From Pseudomonas saxonica (GTDB lineage: Bacteria > Pseudomonadota > Gammaproteobacteria > Pseudomonadales > Pseudomonadaceae), in assembly GCF_007858365.1 (NCBI RefSeq), contig NZ_VFIO01000011.1, positions 62,001 through 126,000 on the forward strand: a stretch of 64,000 bases of DNA, in the 5' to 3' direction. The first letter of the stretch is position 1. Each line of letters opens with the position of its first letter. Position numbers and translations under genes: made by a program. Positions 1-10,500 of this stretch are shown piece after piece. Under the pieces are notes generated by a model. It saw only the letters and a list, made by a program, of their open reading frames with translations, searched no databases and was not told the origin of the DNA.

Positions 1-2
1 CT

Positions 3-539
3 TGGATCGCTGTCATAAGTTATGCCGGGGGCCTACCAAAATCCATTATGCCGCCCGCACAACCTAGGTATTATGCAACCCACCCTGAAGCTTCAACTAG
101 CCAACCTTTTCAACTGGCAGGGTCAATTACCGCTCCAGAGGATGAAATCTTGCCCATTGGTCAGAACGTTAATATATACATCAGTGATGGCACCACTAAA
201 ACTCATATTCTAGATATTACACTTCCCGCCGGATTTACTTCTCCGCCCATGGCAGCGTACTACATTGCTAACGCTATAAACCTCAACATGTCAAAGTTGA
301 AAATGCCACTGAGTAATGATCTAGAATTTACGGTAGTTGCCGGCGACTCTATCACCTTTAAAGGTGGCAATAGTTCGAACGCCAGCCATTACGTTAAAGC
401 GGTCCCCAAAAAGAAAATTTTTATTCATAGCAATTTGAACATGCTAGGTATCCCACGCACATTTCAGGTGCTCGTAGAGTTTGGAAGCGATGATGACTAC
501 GATCCCTACAAATACGCCATGTCGCATACACAGGGTTAA
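3..539 (+). CDS. 3' end of a giant toxin-like protein (copy 1 of a tandem family; partial)
   Basis: The frame is open from the left edge to the stop at 537-539, so this is the C-terminal part (about 178 residues) of a gene that starts outside the window. Its first residues (W-I-A-V-I-S-Y-A-G-G) line up with the W-L-V-I-I-N-Y-S-T-G stretch near the C-terminus of the protein ending at 14297. The following 130 residues match that protein's C-terminal extension in order: a P-I-G-Q segment, a short beta-rich stretch, an I-Y/F-I-H-S-N-L/I-N segment, then V-L/I-V/I-E-F. It is therefore the end of a third member of the family. The function is unknown. An internal ATG at 48 could be mistaken for a start, but the homology runs upstream of it. 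Confidence 0.8.
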   Translation, partial: WIAVISYAGGLPKSIMPPAQPRYYATHPEASTSQPFQLAGSITAPEDEILPIGQNVNIYISDGTTKTHILDITLPAGFTSPPMAAYYIANAINLNMSKLKMPLSNDLEFTVVAGDSITFKGGNSSNASHYVKAVPKKKIFIHSNLNMLGIPRTFQVLVEFGSDDDYDPYKYAMSHTQG

Positions 540-679
540 AAGTTTCAGTAGCCTGTCTTTTTTTAACTCTTCTTTCGTACCCAACTGATGGTCGCAGGCG
601 TTCAGGTGCGCGCCAATCCCGCTCCGTTAACGTGTATGCATAATCCGGCTCGGCACACTTTTTACTTCCAGTGATCACG

Positions 680-799
680 AATATCATCAGGTTGGCAATG
701 GAACGTAACGCCCATGCGCTGTCCTTTGCTTTGCGTAACCCAAAGAAAGTGATTCTGGCATGTATTGAAAAGCGTACCGCCAAGTTTGAAGGAAGCTGA
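680..799 (+). pseudogene. Crotonase (enoyl-CoA hydratase family) 3' remnant, copy A
   Basis: The frame ending at TGA 797-799 reads R-L-A-M-E-R-N-A-H-A-L-S-F-A, then I-E-K-R-T-A-K-F-E-G-S. This resembles the last 35 or so residues of enoyl-CoA hydratases (G-L-A-L-E-R...LFAT...F-x-E-K-R-P-x-x-F-x-G). No start codon or upstream body of the gene is present. The segment from about 755 to the toxin start at 924 is closely repeated at 7355-7523, so the remnant was duplicated together with the toxin gene. The rest of 540-923 shows no other gene. The family call rests on a short match. Confidence 0.5.
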
Positions 800-923
800 T
801 TAGGCACGTACCAACCGTCGCAATCATCCAAATTCGTTTCACTTCATTCAATTAAAGCCGAGAACCCTCCTACACTAAAAACTACCATTTCACTCATGCC
901 TGCTCCTTATAGGGTGGTTAGCA

Positions 924-3900
924 ATGGGTAAATCTGTGCTCGAAAAACCTGCGACGGTCCCCGTGCTTAAAGTCGCACCTGACCAGGCCCTGGCGAGCCA
1001 GCTTCTTCAAGGGGGCACGGAGCTTCTCAACCTGGTCGCCCCCGGCAATATCATCCAGCCCGGAGCAACTGACACGTCGGGTTTTGAACAGAGTCTCTGG
1101 CAGCCCATGATCGAAGCGCTGCTCCAGCAAGTGGGCAACTCGTTTCTGGACTGGGTTTGGCAAGCCCTCAAGGATTACTTTGCCGAACCCTTGGCGCTGT
1201 TGAATGGCTTCCAACAACTGGCTGCAGTGTTGGTCGATCCAAAGATTACCTTGCTTGTCAAAAGCAAGGCATTGCTCGATTTTCTCGAGGCTCAAAACAG
1301 CCTCACACCCACGGCTACACCCTATATCGCTATTGCCCAACATCTTCATCACATCATCGAAGTACAGCAGCAAAGAGCGGCATTCACCGTTGCGCACAGT
1401 GTTTTGACCCTCAAAAGCCTGGTTGCGCTGGCTCATATGCCCGAAGTGCAAGCGCTTGCAGGCAAGCACACTCTCGCCCCGGTGCAAAACCTGTTACGCG
1501 GCGCCCTGGAGATGGCTCAAACCTGGCTACACCTGTCTCAAGCATCGTGGGACTCACCCGAGTCTGTGTTTGAGGGGCTGCGCGAGGCCGACCTGTTACC
1601 AGGCTGGGTTATTGAAATTGTCGAGCAGGGTCAGCGACTTTACGAAGTTCTGGATGCGCTGTATGTGCAGGCCGAATCTAAAGCCGAGCTTGAAAACGCT
1701 CCTCCCCTGAAACGCTTTCTGACTCAGTTCAATGAAAGTAACGACGCCTTGGGGAAATTCACTGCGCTGTTTTACCTGTTGGTCGACGATACAGCGCTGC
1801 CAATCCTCAACAAATACGCTGGAGACGCGTTTGGCGGTCTGTTCAAGGTATTCGCGCTGCTTAAAACAGGTCAGCAGGCGGCGCCAGAGGACACCAGCGG
1901 CATGAGTGCCGCCCTGCTCACCCTTGATCACTACACCAGTAAACCTTTTATTGCGCGTATGAGTGGTGCAGGGGAAGTCGGGCAGTTGATGGCCGAGCCT
2001 CTGTCTTTCGCGCACGCGGCACTGCGCGGTTCTGCCAGACAAGAAGCGGGCATGAACATGGTGCTGCGCTTGTTCGATCCCAAACAGACCTGGACCGGTT
2101 TCGCCAAGGAAACCATCGCCGAGATACTTTGGCTGCCCGAAAAAGAGCAGGTCTGGAAACTACTGACCAGCGACATTTTCCAGCACGGGAAAATGATCCG
2201 GGCGTTGTCGCAAGTGCTGGATAACCAGTTCTGGGACGAGTACGCAACCGCCAGCTGGCAAGACCTGCCGGCCCTGATCGGTGGCACCCTGAAACGTGAT
2301 CTACAAGCGCCCGACTCCCAATTCGTCCGAGCTCAGTCCATTGCCAGCGGGGTGCCTGCTGACCTTATCCAGCCCGTACTGACAGCGACAGCCAGCATTA
2401 TCCAATCATGGAAAGGAGACAATTGGAGTGATTTTTTAACGGGCTCAACGCAGTCGGTCAACGGCATGGTGACAAGCATGGCCAACAAGGGCCAAGTGCT
2501 GCCCGAACAGATGCAAAAAGTTTTAAACACCTGCCTGTTTCTGACCAAAAACGTTGCCCGCCTGATCAGTCTTTGGAGCTTGTGGCACGCCACGCAAGAC
2601 AAGCAGCAACTGGGAGATGAAAGCGTTGCTCTGATACGTCAACTGCTGGTCGAACACGCCGATGACACAACAGTGTGGGCCTTTGATAAAGCCCTGATAT
2701 GGCTACCCGTTTTACCAGGGCTTTACCGCGTATTGAAACAGGTTCAACCCATAGAGACCGGTCAGCGTATCCAGTGGGTGACCCGTCTATTGGTGAGTCT
2801 GTATACGCAGCCGGAAGTGCAGGCTAACCCTGAAATTATCTGGCTGCGCGAACAGGTGCAGCGCATCGCCCAGGAGTGGTTGGGCGCGATTCCTGAAGCC
2901 GTGTTAGGACAGGCGGTGATCGAAGAAGTCGAGGCGCAACCGGGTCTTGTGCAAAAAACGGTGATCAAATCGCTTTATCTGGCTATCGATACTGCCCCGC
3001 CTCTGCTTCGCTTGATGAAAAGTGCCGTTAACTATGCCAGTGAAGGCCTTCTGGGGGATGTCATAAGAGGCCTTTTACAGCCCCAGGCATCACTGGTGCC
3101 CTTGATCATGTTTTTGGCCGTGATACCCGATAGTTCCGAGGCCAGTAATGAGACGTCGACGCCTAAACCTGATCCTCAACCCATTGATACAACGCCCGTA
3201 CTTGGGGGAGTGACCGCTTTCACTTTCGTGGCCGGGATAGTTTTGGCCTTTAAGGCCCGTAGAAGTTATCGCGAAGGAAAGCTGGCGGCACAGAAGCAGG
3301 AAGAAGAAGCTGATGCTGTCGAATCTTTAGTCATGACACCCGTTGTACAAACAGGCGCTTCTTCGGAACAAGACAACCTCATTGAAAACACGACACCTCC
3401 TGATCGCCCCGTCGCTAAAAACAAGGCCAACAACTGGAAAATTGAAGCTGCTTTGGCGGGGGTATCCTTATTACTATTCTCAGCGTCTGCTTACGCACTG
3501 ATCAATAGATATACGTCTTCATCCACGCCAACAGCGTCTGATGCAGCCCAGAAAATCGAACACATATGCGACACGCTGCTCGTTATGCTCTCCGCTCCTC
3601 AAGAAGAGATAGAGCTGACTCCAGAAACGGTTGATCATTGGTTGGAAGCACTCATTTCTGAGGTAGCAACACTCAATGAGTCATTGGCGTCGTTTGATAC
3701 GCTTTTCACACCCACGCCCTCTGATGAAACAACTACTTCTCCCACCCCACAGCCCTTAGCAAATCGAAAAAAACGAGACACGTTCTCTCAAAATCAACAA
3801 GATTTTATAACTGCATTTAAGATGAGCACTGTCTCCTTTCCGATCAGGAAAAGTGCTCCCCCAAATTTACAAAGCCGGCACACTATAGAGCTCGACATCA

Positions 3901-6900
3901 AGGCGACCAAGATCGAACTGGCCGGTTTTATCAATGAACTTTCTGAACGAGCACGTCAAATACAAGAGCCCTTTAAAGCCAACAATCCACATACAAGAAA
4001 TTTGAAGCGCCGCGGGACCAGTTTTGCATTGGTTTTTGAAACATTAAAGGATTACACGGCCAGAATAAGCCGCAACACTGAACGAATCAGACGGCAATTA
4101 ACACCTGCAATCAATGACAGGACAGAAAAACTAAGAACTCTTGCAAATGCACTCGCAACACAACCAAAGGTAAACAGTGCGCTCCCCCGCAAGAGCCTGT
4201 TTTTTTCATACGAAGGTATTTCTCCAGAGTCAAATATCACTGATATTAGAACAGCCAGAGACCTCATCGCCTACCCTTGGGGTGAAGTCCTTATCGATAC
4301 CAGCGGTAATCTCGAACGTTTTAAAGAGCAAAACGAACTGATTATCGCCATTTTTTATTGCGATGCACTCATCGCAGCGATCCTTGAACTGCGTGACGCC
4401 TCTAGTGCGACCTCTCAAGTCACGCCTTCAATACGCCGCCAATACAATCAAGACTTGACGGTCATTGTGGACACTCGGGAAATAATTGAGAACTTGATTA
4501 ACTATCAATTTAGCAAAAATCCGAACGTGCTCGGGAATTTGCTCTTTCGTAAAAATCAAGACCGAGAAGAATTCATGCTCGGCAGAATTGGTGAAATCCT
4601 GGGCAAATATATGCCTGGATCGACACTCAATGCCGACAGTACTTTCGACGTTGAATACCATGTGTCCGACGTGATACACACAGAGCGTTTTACCTTGCTT
4701 CAAATTGCCAAGGGCATCCACACCGTCTCAAAAAACGCTCGCAGCGGATCAAAACAACTTGTGAAATGGGCAACCTTAACATCTGTTCCAGCACAAACAG
4801 AAATTCTTGCATTGAACAAAGAATGGCTGATTATCAAACAGATAAACAGAGACGCTCAGCGAACCGCAGAACTTATGAGTGATGAACAATTTGCTGACCT
4901 TGATGCCCTTGATGTTCGTCAGTACTCAGAAGCATTCATACAGAAAATAACGGCGGAACTACTTCCTGACCCTGAAGATCGCGTGGGCATTCGTGGTAGT
5001 ACACGCGTATGGGAAAAAAGAGAAGAAGATATCAACACTAAAAACAAGAAACAAATAAACACACAACTCGAGCCCCGTTATCAATCCACTAGCTTATTGG
5101 AAATTCTGTGGGGTATCACCGAAAAAAAACGACTCCACGAATATCTACGTACCCAACTGACCTACAGCCACTCCCCCCTGTTCATGGGCACGACTGAAAC
5201 CGGTGCGGCTAAAGTTGCCAAAGCGCTTATCTCTAAAGATTTTTATCCCCTCTACATCGAGCACATCAAAGAAGCCTTCAAGAACGCCGAAACCATCAAG
5301 CTGCAACAGGAACTGATAGACATCACGTTACGCCCCCTGAAACCTTATGAACCCTTTAGTTCAGTCTCTTTGAAAGGCCGAGTACTTCCGGGCGTTATTT
5401 CGGGGTTTAGAAATCTCAATGATCAGATTGTTTATTCTTTTCCAGACGATAGAATCTGGAAATTCGACACCTCAATCGCAGTGCATGAGGCCTATATAAA
5501 CAACACTGATGACTTCAAGACCTGCATGGACAGTCGTCAGTTTTACAAAAATCAAATGGTCAATCAAACACCTCAGGGCATGCCCCTCATGGGCATGCCC
5601 CTAACATTCAAGCTATTCACAAACCCCGCCGAAGAAATAATAAAGTCTTATCAAGAACGTTTTGCAGAAGATGCCGACATGCTTATCCACTCAAAATCTG
5701 AACTTCAGACCCTGAAAATCATGGAACGGTTAAAATTTGGCTGGAGCGTTACTTCACTATTTTTAGGCGCATTCTCTGTCACGTCTAGTGTTCTGGGCTT
5801 ACTTTTCGGCCCCTTGGCACCTCTTATCCAAAGCTTCGCGGAGGACCAGCCCGATGAGAAATTCCGCTACCAGTGGGAAGCTGTAGCAGCAGGAATTGCT
5901 GAACTCTTTTCCAGTATTCCTAACGTCCGCGGCTTTTTGGCATCCAGCGCTACCCGAAAAGCGCTCAGGCTCTCGCCGCAGAATCTGAAAGCAATTCCCC
6001 GCGGGGGGTTCAGCGAATATGGCCTGTTTAAACCTGTGCCAGAGTCTCTTTCGAACAAACAAGCCCTAGTCGTTCCTTTGGGAAGAGTGCTGCGCAAAAC
6101 CAATGCCTTACATTCTCCAACAGTGCTTGACGGAGAAATTACTACTGTGCTAACAGGCCCTTATAAAAAAGATAAGTGGCGTAAAAAGGAGTTATGGTCT
6201 AACAACTATGTCTTTAATCAGTTCGAGGCATTGAATCAAGCGGGCATTATTATGCTCACCGGCAATCACTCTCAATACGTCTACCTCCGCTTTCGACCTG
6301 CCGCATCCAGCAACAGTCGCTGGATGTTCGAAGCTAAGATCAGGGCTGCATCAGATACCTCTACAGGTTCACCTTCCAACAGGCGGAACCGCAGAGGAAG
6401 TTCGATGGGTGAGGTGCTGCAGAATTCAAAAGATGACATTTCAAAACTATTAGCTGCCGATCCTGTCCGCTATACGGTGTCTTTTGACAGCCAATCCGCA
6501 GAATCTTCTTCGGGGTCAATTATTAGTGACGAGGCTTTATCATGGGAAGGTACCCGCTATTTTGACAAGGTTAATTATAACGCCCCAGAACGTGATGCAT
6601 ATTGCGATCACTTGCTGCTCGCGCTGGACATGACCACAACCATCAATCATTTCAATCATACGTTCCAGATCAGTAAGGTGAAAGGCGGCAACACCCTAAA
6701 TGCACTCAAGCTGCTGGATTACCTCATTTCTTATTACGCCAGCGTGCACGAGACTGTTTGGCCAGCCCTCTATACCCAAGTATTTATTGATACCACCCTG
6801 TCGGCGCTAGCCAGCAGCAACGTGATTATGGAATTACTGTTTGAAATGCTCATCAATAATGTATATGGCAAATACCAATCGCGCACGGCTCCATTGTCAA

Positions 6901-7157
6901 CGTCGGCTGTCAAAACATTTATGCAACGGCTTGCTGCTCAGGCCGCGCAAATCATTAATTATCAACCCCGATACGAAGAGCCGCGCTCCTATGTTGCTGA
7001 CTCACTGTTTCTCGAAGATATTGAAAGGCTCAAATCACAACTGACCTCTGACCTTGCCACGTGGCTTGTCTTGATCCTTAACTCTGAAGGTGTTGAACCT
7101 GAAAACACCACTGATGAAGTTGAGTTTCTCGGCGATTCCAGCACAAAATCAACATGA
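924..7157 (+). CDS. Giant toxin-like protein of unknown family, copy 2 (2077 aa)
   Basis: The start ATG at 924 follows AGGGTGG at good spacing. There is no signal peptide. Residues 1-720 are a leucine- and glutamine-rich helical region. Hydrophobic segments follow at about 759-777 and 843-860, then a basic R-K-K-R-D motif near 948. A long hydrophobic segment lies at about 1602-1635, followed by another amphipathic/hydrophobic stretch near 1656-1676. This layout (helical N-terminus, basic protease-like site, central hydrophobic hairpin) resembles large secreted or injected bacterial toxins, but I recognise no catalytic domain. The N-terminal third is almost identical to the protein at 7524. 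The protein stops about 180 residues earlier than its neighbour and lacks the beta-rich C-terminal extension seen in copies 1 and 3. No secretion or immunity gene is recognisable beside it. Confidence 0.85.
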   Translation: MGKSVLEKPATVPVLKVAPDQALASQLLQGGTELLNLVAPGNIIQPGATDTSGFEQSLWQPMIEALLQQVGNSFLDWVWQALKDYFAEPLALLNGFQQLAAVLVDPKITLLVKSKALLDFLEAQNSLTPTATPYIAIAQHLHHIIEVQQQRAAFTVAHSVLTLKSLVALAHMPEVQALAGKHTLAPVQNLLRGALEMAQTWLHLSQASWDSPESVFEGLREADLLPGWVIEIVEQGQRLYEVLDALYVQAESKAELENAPPLKRFLTQFNESNDALGKFTALFYLLVDDTALPILNKYAGDAFGGLFKVFALLKTGQQAAPEDTSGMSAALLTLDHYTSKPFIARMSGAGEVGQLMAEPLSFAHAALRGSARQEAGMNMVLRLFDPKQTWTGFAKETIAEILWLPEKEQVWKLLTSDIFQHGKMIRALSQVLDNQFWDEYATASWQDLPALIGGTLKRDLQAPDSQFVRAQSIASGVPADLIQPVLTATASIIQSWKGDNWSDFLTGSTQSVNGMVTSMANKGQVLPEQMQKVLNTCLFLTKNVARLISLWSLWHATQDKQQLGDESVALIRQLLVEHADDTTVWAFDKALIWLPVLPGLYRVLKQVQPIETGQRIQWVTRLLVSLYTQPEVQANPEIIWLREQVQRIAQEWLGAIPEAVLGQAVIEEVEAQPGLVQKTVIKSLYLAIDTAPPLLRLMKSAVNYASEGLLGDVIRGLLQPQASLVPLIMFLAVIPDSSEASNETSTPKPDPQPIDTTPVLGGVTAFTFVAGIVLAFKARRSYREGKLAAQKQEEEADAVESLVMTPVVQTGASSEQDNLIENTTPPDRPVAKNKANNWKIEAALAGVSLLLFSASAYALINRYTSSSTPTASDAAQKIEHICDTLLVMLSAPQEEIELTPETVDHWLEALISEVATLNESLASFDTLFTPTPSDETTTSPTPQPLANRKKRDTFSQNQQDFITAFKMSTVSFPIRKSAPPNLQSRHTIELDIKATKIELAGFINELSERARQIQEPFKANNPHTRNLKRRGTSFALVFETLKDYTARISRNTERIRRQLTPAINDRTEKLRTLANALATQPKVNSALPRKSLFFSYEGISPESNITDIRTARDLIAYPWGEVLIDTSGNLERFKEQNELIIAIFYCDALIAAILELRDASSATSQVTPSIRRQYNQDLTVIVDTREIIENLINYQFSKNPNVLGNLLFRKNQDREEFMLGRIGEILGKYMPGSTLNADSTFDVEYHVSDVIHTERFTLLQIAKGIHTVSKNARSGSKQLVKWATLTSVPAQTEILALNKEWLIIKQINRDAQRTAELMSDEQFADLDALDVRQYSEAFIQKITAELLPDPEDRVGIRGSTRVWEKREEDINTKNKKQINTQLEPRYQSTSLLEILWGITEKKRLHEYLRTQLTYSHSPLFMGTTETGAAKVAKALISKDFYPLYIEHIKEAFKNAETIKLQQELIDITLRPLKPYEPFSSVSLKGRVLPGVISGFRNLNDQIVYSFPDDRIWKFDTSIAVHEAYINNTDDFKTCMDSRQFYKNQMVNQTPQGMPLMGMPLTFKLFTNPAEEIIKSYQERFAEDADMLIHSKSELQTLKIMERLKFGWSVTSLFLGAFSVTSSVLGLLFGPLAPLIQSFAEDQPDEKFRYQWEAVAAGIAELFSSIPNVRGFLASSATRKALRLSPQNLKAIPRGGFSEYGLFKPVPESLSNKQALVVPLGRVLRKTNALHSPTVLDGEITTVLTGPYKKDKWRKKELWSNNYVFNQFEALNQAGIIMLTGNHSQYVYLRFRPAASSNSRWMFEAKIRAASDTSTGSPSNRRNRRGSSMGEVLQNSKDDISKLLAADPVRYTVSFDSQSAESSSGSIISDEALSWEGTRYFDKVNYNAPERDAYCDHLLLALDMTTTINHFNHTFQISKVKGGNTLNALKLLDYLISYYASVHETVWPALYTQVFIDTTLSALASSNVIMELLFEMLINNVYGKYQSRTAPLSTSAVKTFMQRLAAQAAQIINYQPRYEEPRSYVADSLFLEDIERLKSQLTSDLATWLVLILNSEGVEPENTTDEVEFLGDSSTKST
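1273..2096 (+). repeat. 824-bp perfect direct repeat, first copy
   Basis: The bases 1273-2096 are identical to 7873-8696, an offset of 6600. The nearest mismatches are at 1272/7872 (T/C) and 2097/8697 (G/C). The flanking parts of the two genes differ more, and the 3' halves are strongly diverged. This pattern suggests gene conversion or recent recombination inside the array. Confidence 0.9.
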
Positions 7158-7265
7158 AATTCCCTACCCTTAGATGAGTCTTCTATACCATCCACCCCGG
7201 ACACGAGGTCATCACCATCGCCAACGCGCCATCCGATTCCTGACCGCAGTCAAGCAAGTGCAGCG

Positions 7266-7403
7266 GCTCGCAGAGCACCGCTGGAGAGTGGCCTGGCCCT
7301 GGAACGCAAGGCCAATGCACTGTTGTTCGCCTCGCGCGACCAGAAGAAAGGGATGCAAGCCTTTATTGAAAGCGTACCGCCAGGTTTGAAGGAAGCTGAT
7401 TAG
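7266..7403 (+). pseudogene. Crotonase (enoyl-CoA hydratase family) 3' remnant, copy B
   Basis: The frame ending at TAG 7401-7403 reads A-P-L-E-S-G-L-A-L-E-R-K-A-N-A-L-L-F-A-S, then D-Q-K-K-G-M-Q-A-F-I-E. This is the classic C-terminal signature of enoyl-CoA hydratases. The last residues (S-V-P-P-G-L-K-E-A-D) are out of frame compared with copy A because one A is missing in the run before the shared AGCGTACCGCC. Upstream fragments at 7170-7265 are frame-shifted and not convincingly alignable. Nothing else is seen between 7158 and 7523. It lies immediately upstream of the third toxin copy, as copy A does for the second. Confidence 0.6.
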
Positions 7404-7523
7404 GCACGTACCAACCGTCGCAATCATCCAAATACGTTTCACTTCATTCAAAACAAACAGATAACCCTCCTACACTAAAAGCTACCCTTTCACTCATGCC
7501 TGCTCCTTATAGGGTGGTTAGCA

Positions 7524-10500
7524 ATGGGTAAATCTGAGCTCGAAAAACCTGCGACGGTCCCCGTGCTTAAAGTCGCACCTGACCAGGCCCTGGCGAGCCA
7601 GCTTCTTCAAGGGGGCACGGAGCTTCTCAATCTGGTCGCCCCCGGCAATATCATCCAGCCCGGAGCAACTGACACGTCGGGTTTTGAACAGAGTCTCTGG
7701 CAGCCCATGATCGAAGCGCTGCTCCAGCAAGTGAGCAACTCGTTTCTGGACTGGATTTGGCAAGCCTTCAAGGATTACTTCGCCGAACCTTTGACGCTGC
7801 TCAAAGGCTTCCAACAACTGGTAACCGTGTTGGCCGAGCCACATATATCCATGCTTATCAAAAGCAAGGCACTGCTCGATTTTCTCGAGGCTCAAAACAG
7901 CCTCACACCCACGGCTACACCCTATATCGCTATTGCCCAACATCTTCATCACATCATCGAAGTACAGCAGCAAAGAGCGGCATTCACCGTTGCGCACAGT
8001 GTTTTGACCCTCAAAAGCCTGGTTGCGCTGGCTCATATGCCCGAAGTGCAAGCGCTTGCAGGCAAGCACACTCTCGCCCCGGTGCAAAACCTGTTACGCG
8101 GCGCCCTGGAGATGGCTCAAACCTGGCTACACCTGTCTCAAGCATCGTGGGACTCACCCGAGTCTGTGTTTGAGGGGCTGCGCGAGGCCGACCTGTTACC
8201 AGGCTGGGTTATTGAAATTGTCGAGCAGGGTCAGCGACTTTACGAAGTTCTGGATGCGCTGTATGTGCAGGCCGAATCTAAAGCCGAGCTTGAAAACGCT
8301 CCTCCCCTGAAACGCTTTCTGACTCAGTTCAATGAAAGTAACGACGCCTTGGGGAAATTCACTGCGCTGTTTTACCTGTTGGTCGACGATACAGCGCTGC
8401 CAATCCTCAACAAATACGCTGGAGACGCGTTTGGCGGTCTGTTCAAGGTATTCGCGCTGCTTAAAACAGGTCAGCAGGCGGCGCCAGAGGACACCAGCGG
8501 CATGAGTGCCGCCCTGCTCACCCTTGATCACTACACCAGTAAACCTTTTATTGCGCGTATGAGTGGTGCAGGGGAAGTCGGGCAGTTGATGGCCGAGCCT
8601 CTGTCTTTCGCGCACGCGGCACTGCGCGGTTCTGCCAGACAAGAAGCGGGCATGAACATGGTGCTGCGCTTGTTCGATCCCAAACAGACCTGGACCCGTT
8701 TCGCCAAGGAAACCATCGCCGAGATACTCTGGCTGCCCGAAAAAGAGCAGGTCTGGAAACTACTGACCAGTGACATTTTCCAGCACGGAAAAATGATCCG
8801 GGCGTTGTCGCAAGTGCTGGATAACCAGTTCTGGGACGAATACGCAACCGCCAGCTGGCAAGACCTGCCGGCTTTGATCGGTGGCACCCTGACACGTGAT
8901 CTACAAGCGGCCGACTCCCAATTCGTTCAAGCTCAGTCCATTGCCAGCGGGGTGCCTGCAGAGCTCATCCAGCTCGTACTGACAGCGACAGCCAGCATTA
9001 TCGCCTCCTGGAAAGGAGACAATTGGAGTGATTTTTTAAAGGCCTCAACGCAGTCAGTCAAAAGCATGGTGACAAGCATGGCCAACAAGGGCCAACTGCT
9101 GCCCGAACAGATGAAAAAAGTTTTAAACACCTGCCTGTTTCTGACCAAAAACGTTGCCCGTCTGATCAATCTGTGGAGCTTGTGGCACGCCACGCAAGAC
9201 AAGCAGCAACTGGGAGATGAAAGCGTTGCTCTGATACGTCAACTGCTGGTCGAACACGCCGACGACACAACAGTGTGGGCCTTTGATAAAGCCCTGATAT
9301 GGCTACCCGTTTTACCAGGGCTTTACCGCGTATTGAAACAGGTTCAACCCATAGAGACCGGTCAGCGCATCCAGTGGGTGACCCGTCTATTGGTGAGCCT
9401 GTATACACAGCCGGAAGTGCAGGCTAACCCTGAAATTATCTGGCTGCGCGAACAGGTGCAGCGCATCGCCCAGGAGTGGTTGGGCGCAATTCCAGATGCT
9501 GTATTGGGAAAAGCGGTGATCGAAGAAGTCGAGGCTCAACCGGGGCCCGTTCAAAAAGCCGTGATCAAATCGCTTTATCTGGCTATCGATGTTGCACCGC
9601 CTCTGCTCCGTTTGATGAAAAGTGCGGTTAACTATGCCAGTGAAGGCCTTCTGGGGGATGTCATAAGAGGCCTTTTACAGCCTCAGGCGTCACTGGTGCC
9701 ATTGATTATGTTTTTGGCGGTGATACCGACAAGTTCAGAGGCCGATCATACGCCTAAGGCGAAACCCGAACCCATGGATACAACGCCCGTACTTGGGGGC
9801 GTAGCTGCTTTCACTTTCATGGCCGCAATGGTATTGGCCTTCAAGGCCCGCCATAGTTATCGCAAAGATAAACTGGCGGCACAGAAACAGAAGGAAGATG
9901 CGGATGCCATCGAATTGTTAGTAAGGTCATCCGCGGCACATACAGACCCGACATCGGAACAAGAAAACCTCATCGAAAACACGACACCTCCTGACCGCCC
10001 CGTCGCTAAAAAGAAGGCCAATAACTGGCAAATAGAAGGCGCTTTGGCAGGGGTATCCTTATTAGTATTCTCAGCATCTGCGTACGCACTGATCAAGAGA
10101 TATACGTCTTCACCCGCACCCACAGCGTCTGATGCAGCCCGTAAAATCAAACAACTATGCGACGATCTGCTCATTATGCTCGCCGCTCCTCAAGAATATT
10201 TTACTGCAGATGCAGTCGATCATTGGCTGGAGACACTCATTATTGAGGTCGCCGCACTCAATGAGTCATTGGCCTCGTTTGATGCCCTTCTAACCTCCCC
10301 TCCCTCTAATGAAACAACTGCATCTCCCAGCACGCCGCCTTTAGCCAGTCGAAAAAAACGAGACACATCTGACCAAACCGAACAAAGATTGAAACAGCCT
10401 TATGAATTTATTGCCTTGCCTATCAGCCAAAGTACGCCCCCAAACTTGGAAAGTCGGGACACGATAGAATCCGACATCAAGGCGACGAAGAGAGTACTGG

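Noticed and set aside
918..1487. Minus-strand 189-codon frame opposite the start of toxin copy 2, repeated opposite copy 3 (7518-8087)
   Set aside because: It is antisense to a clearly coding gene; its repetition is explained by the duplicated DNA. No ribosome-binding site or family signal.
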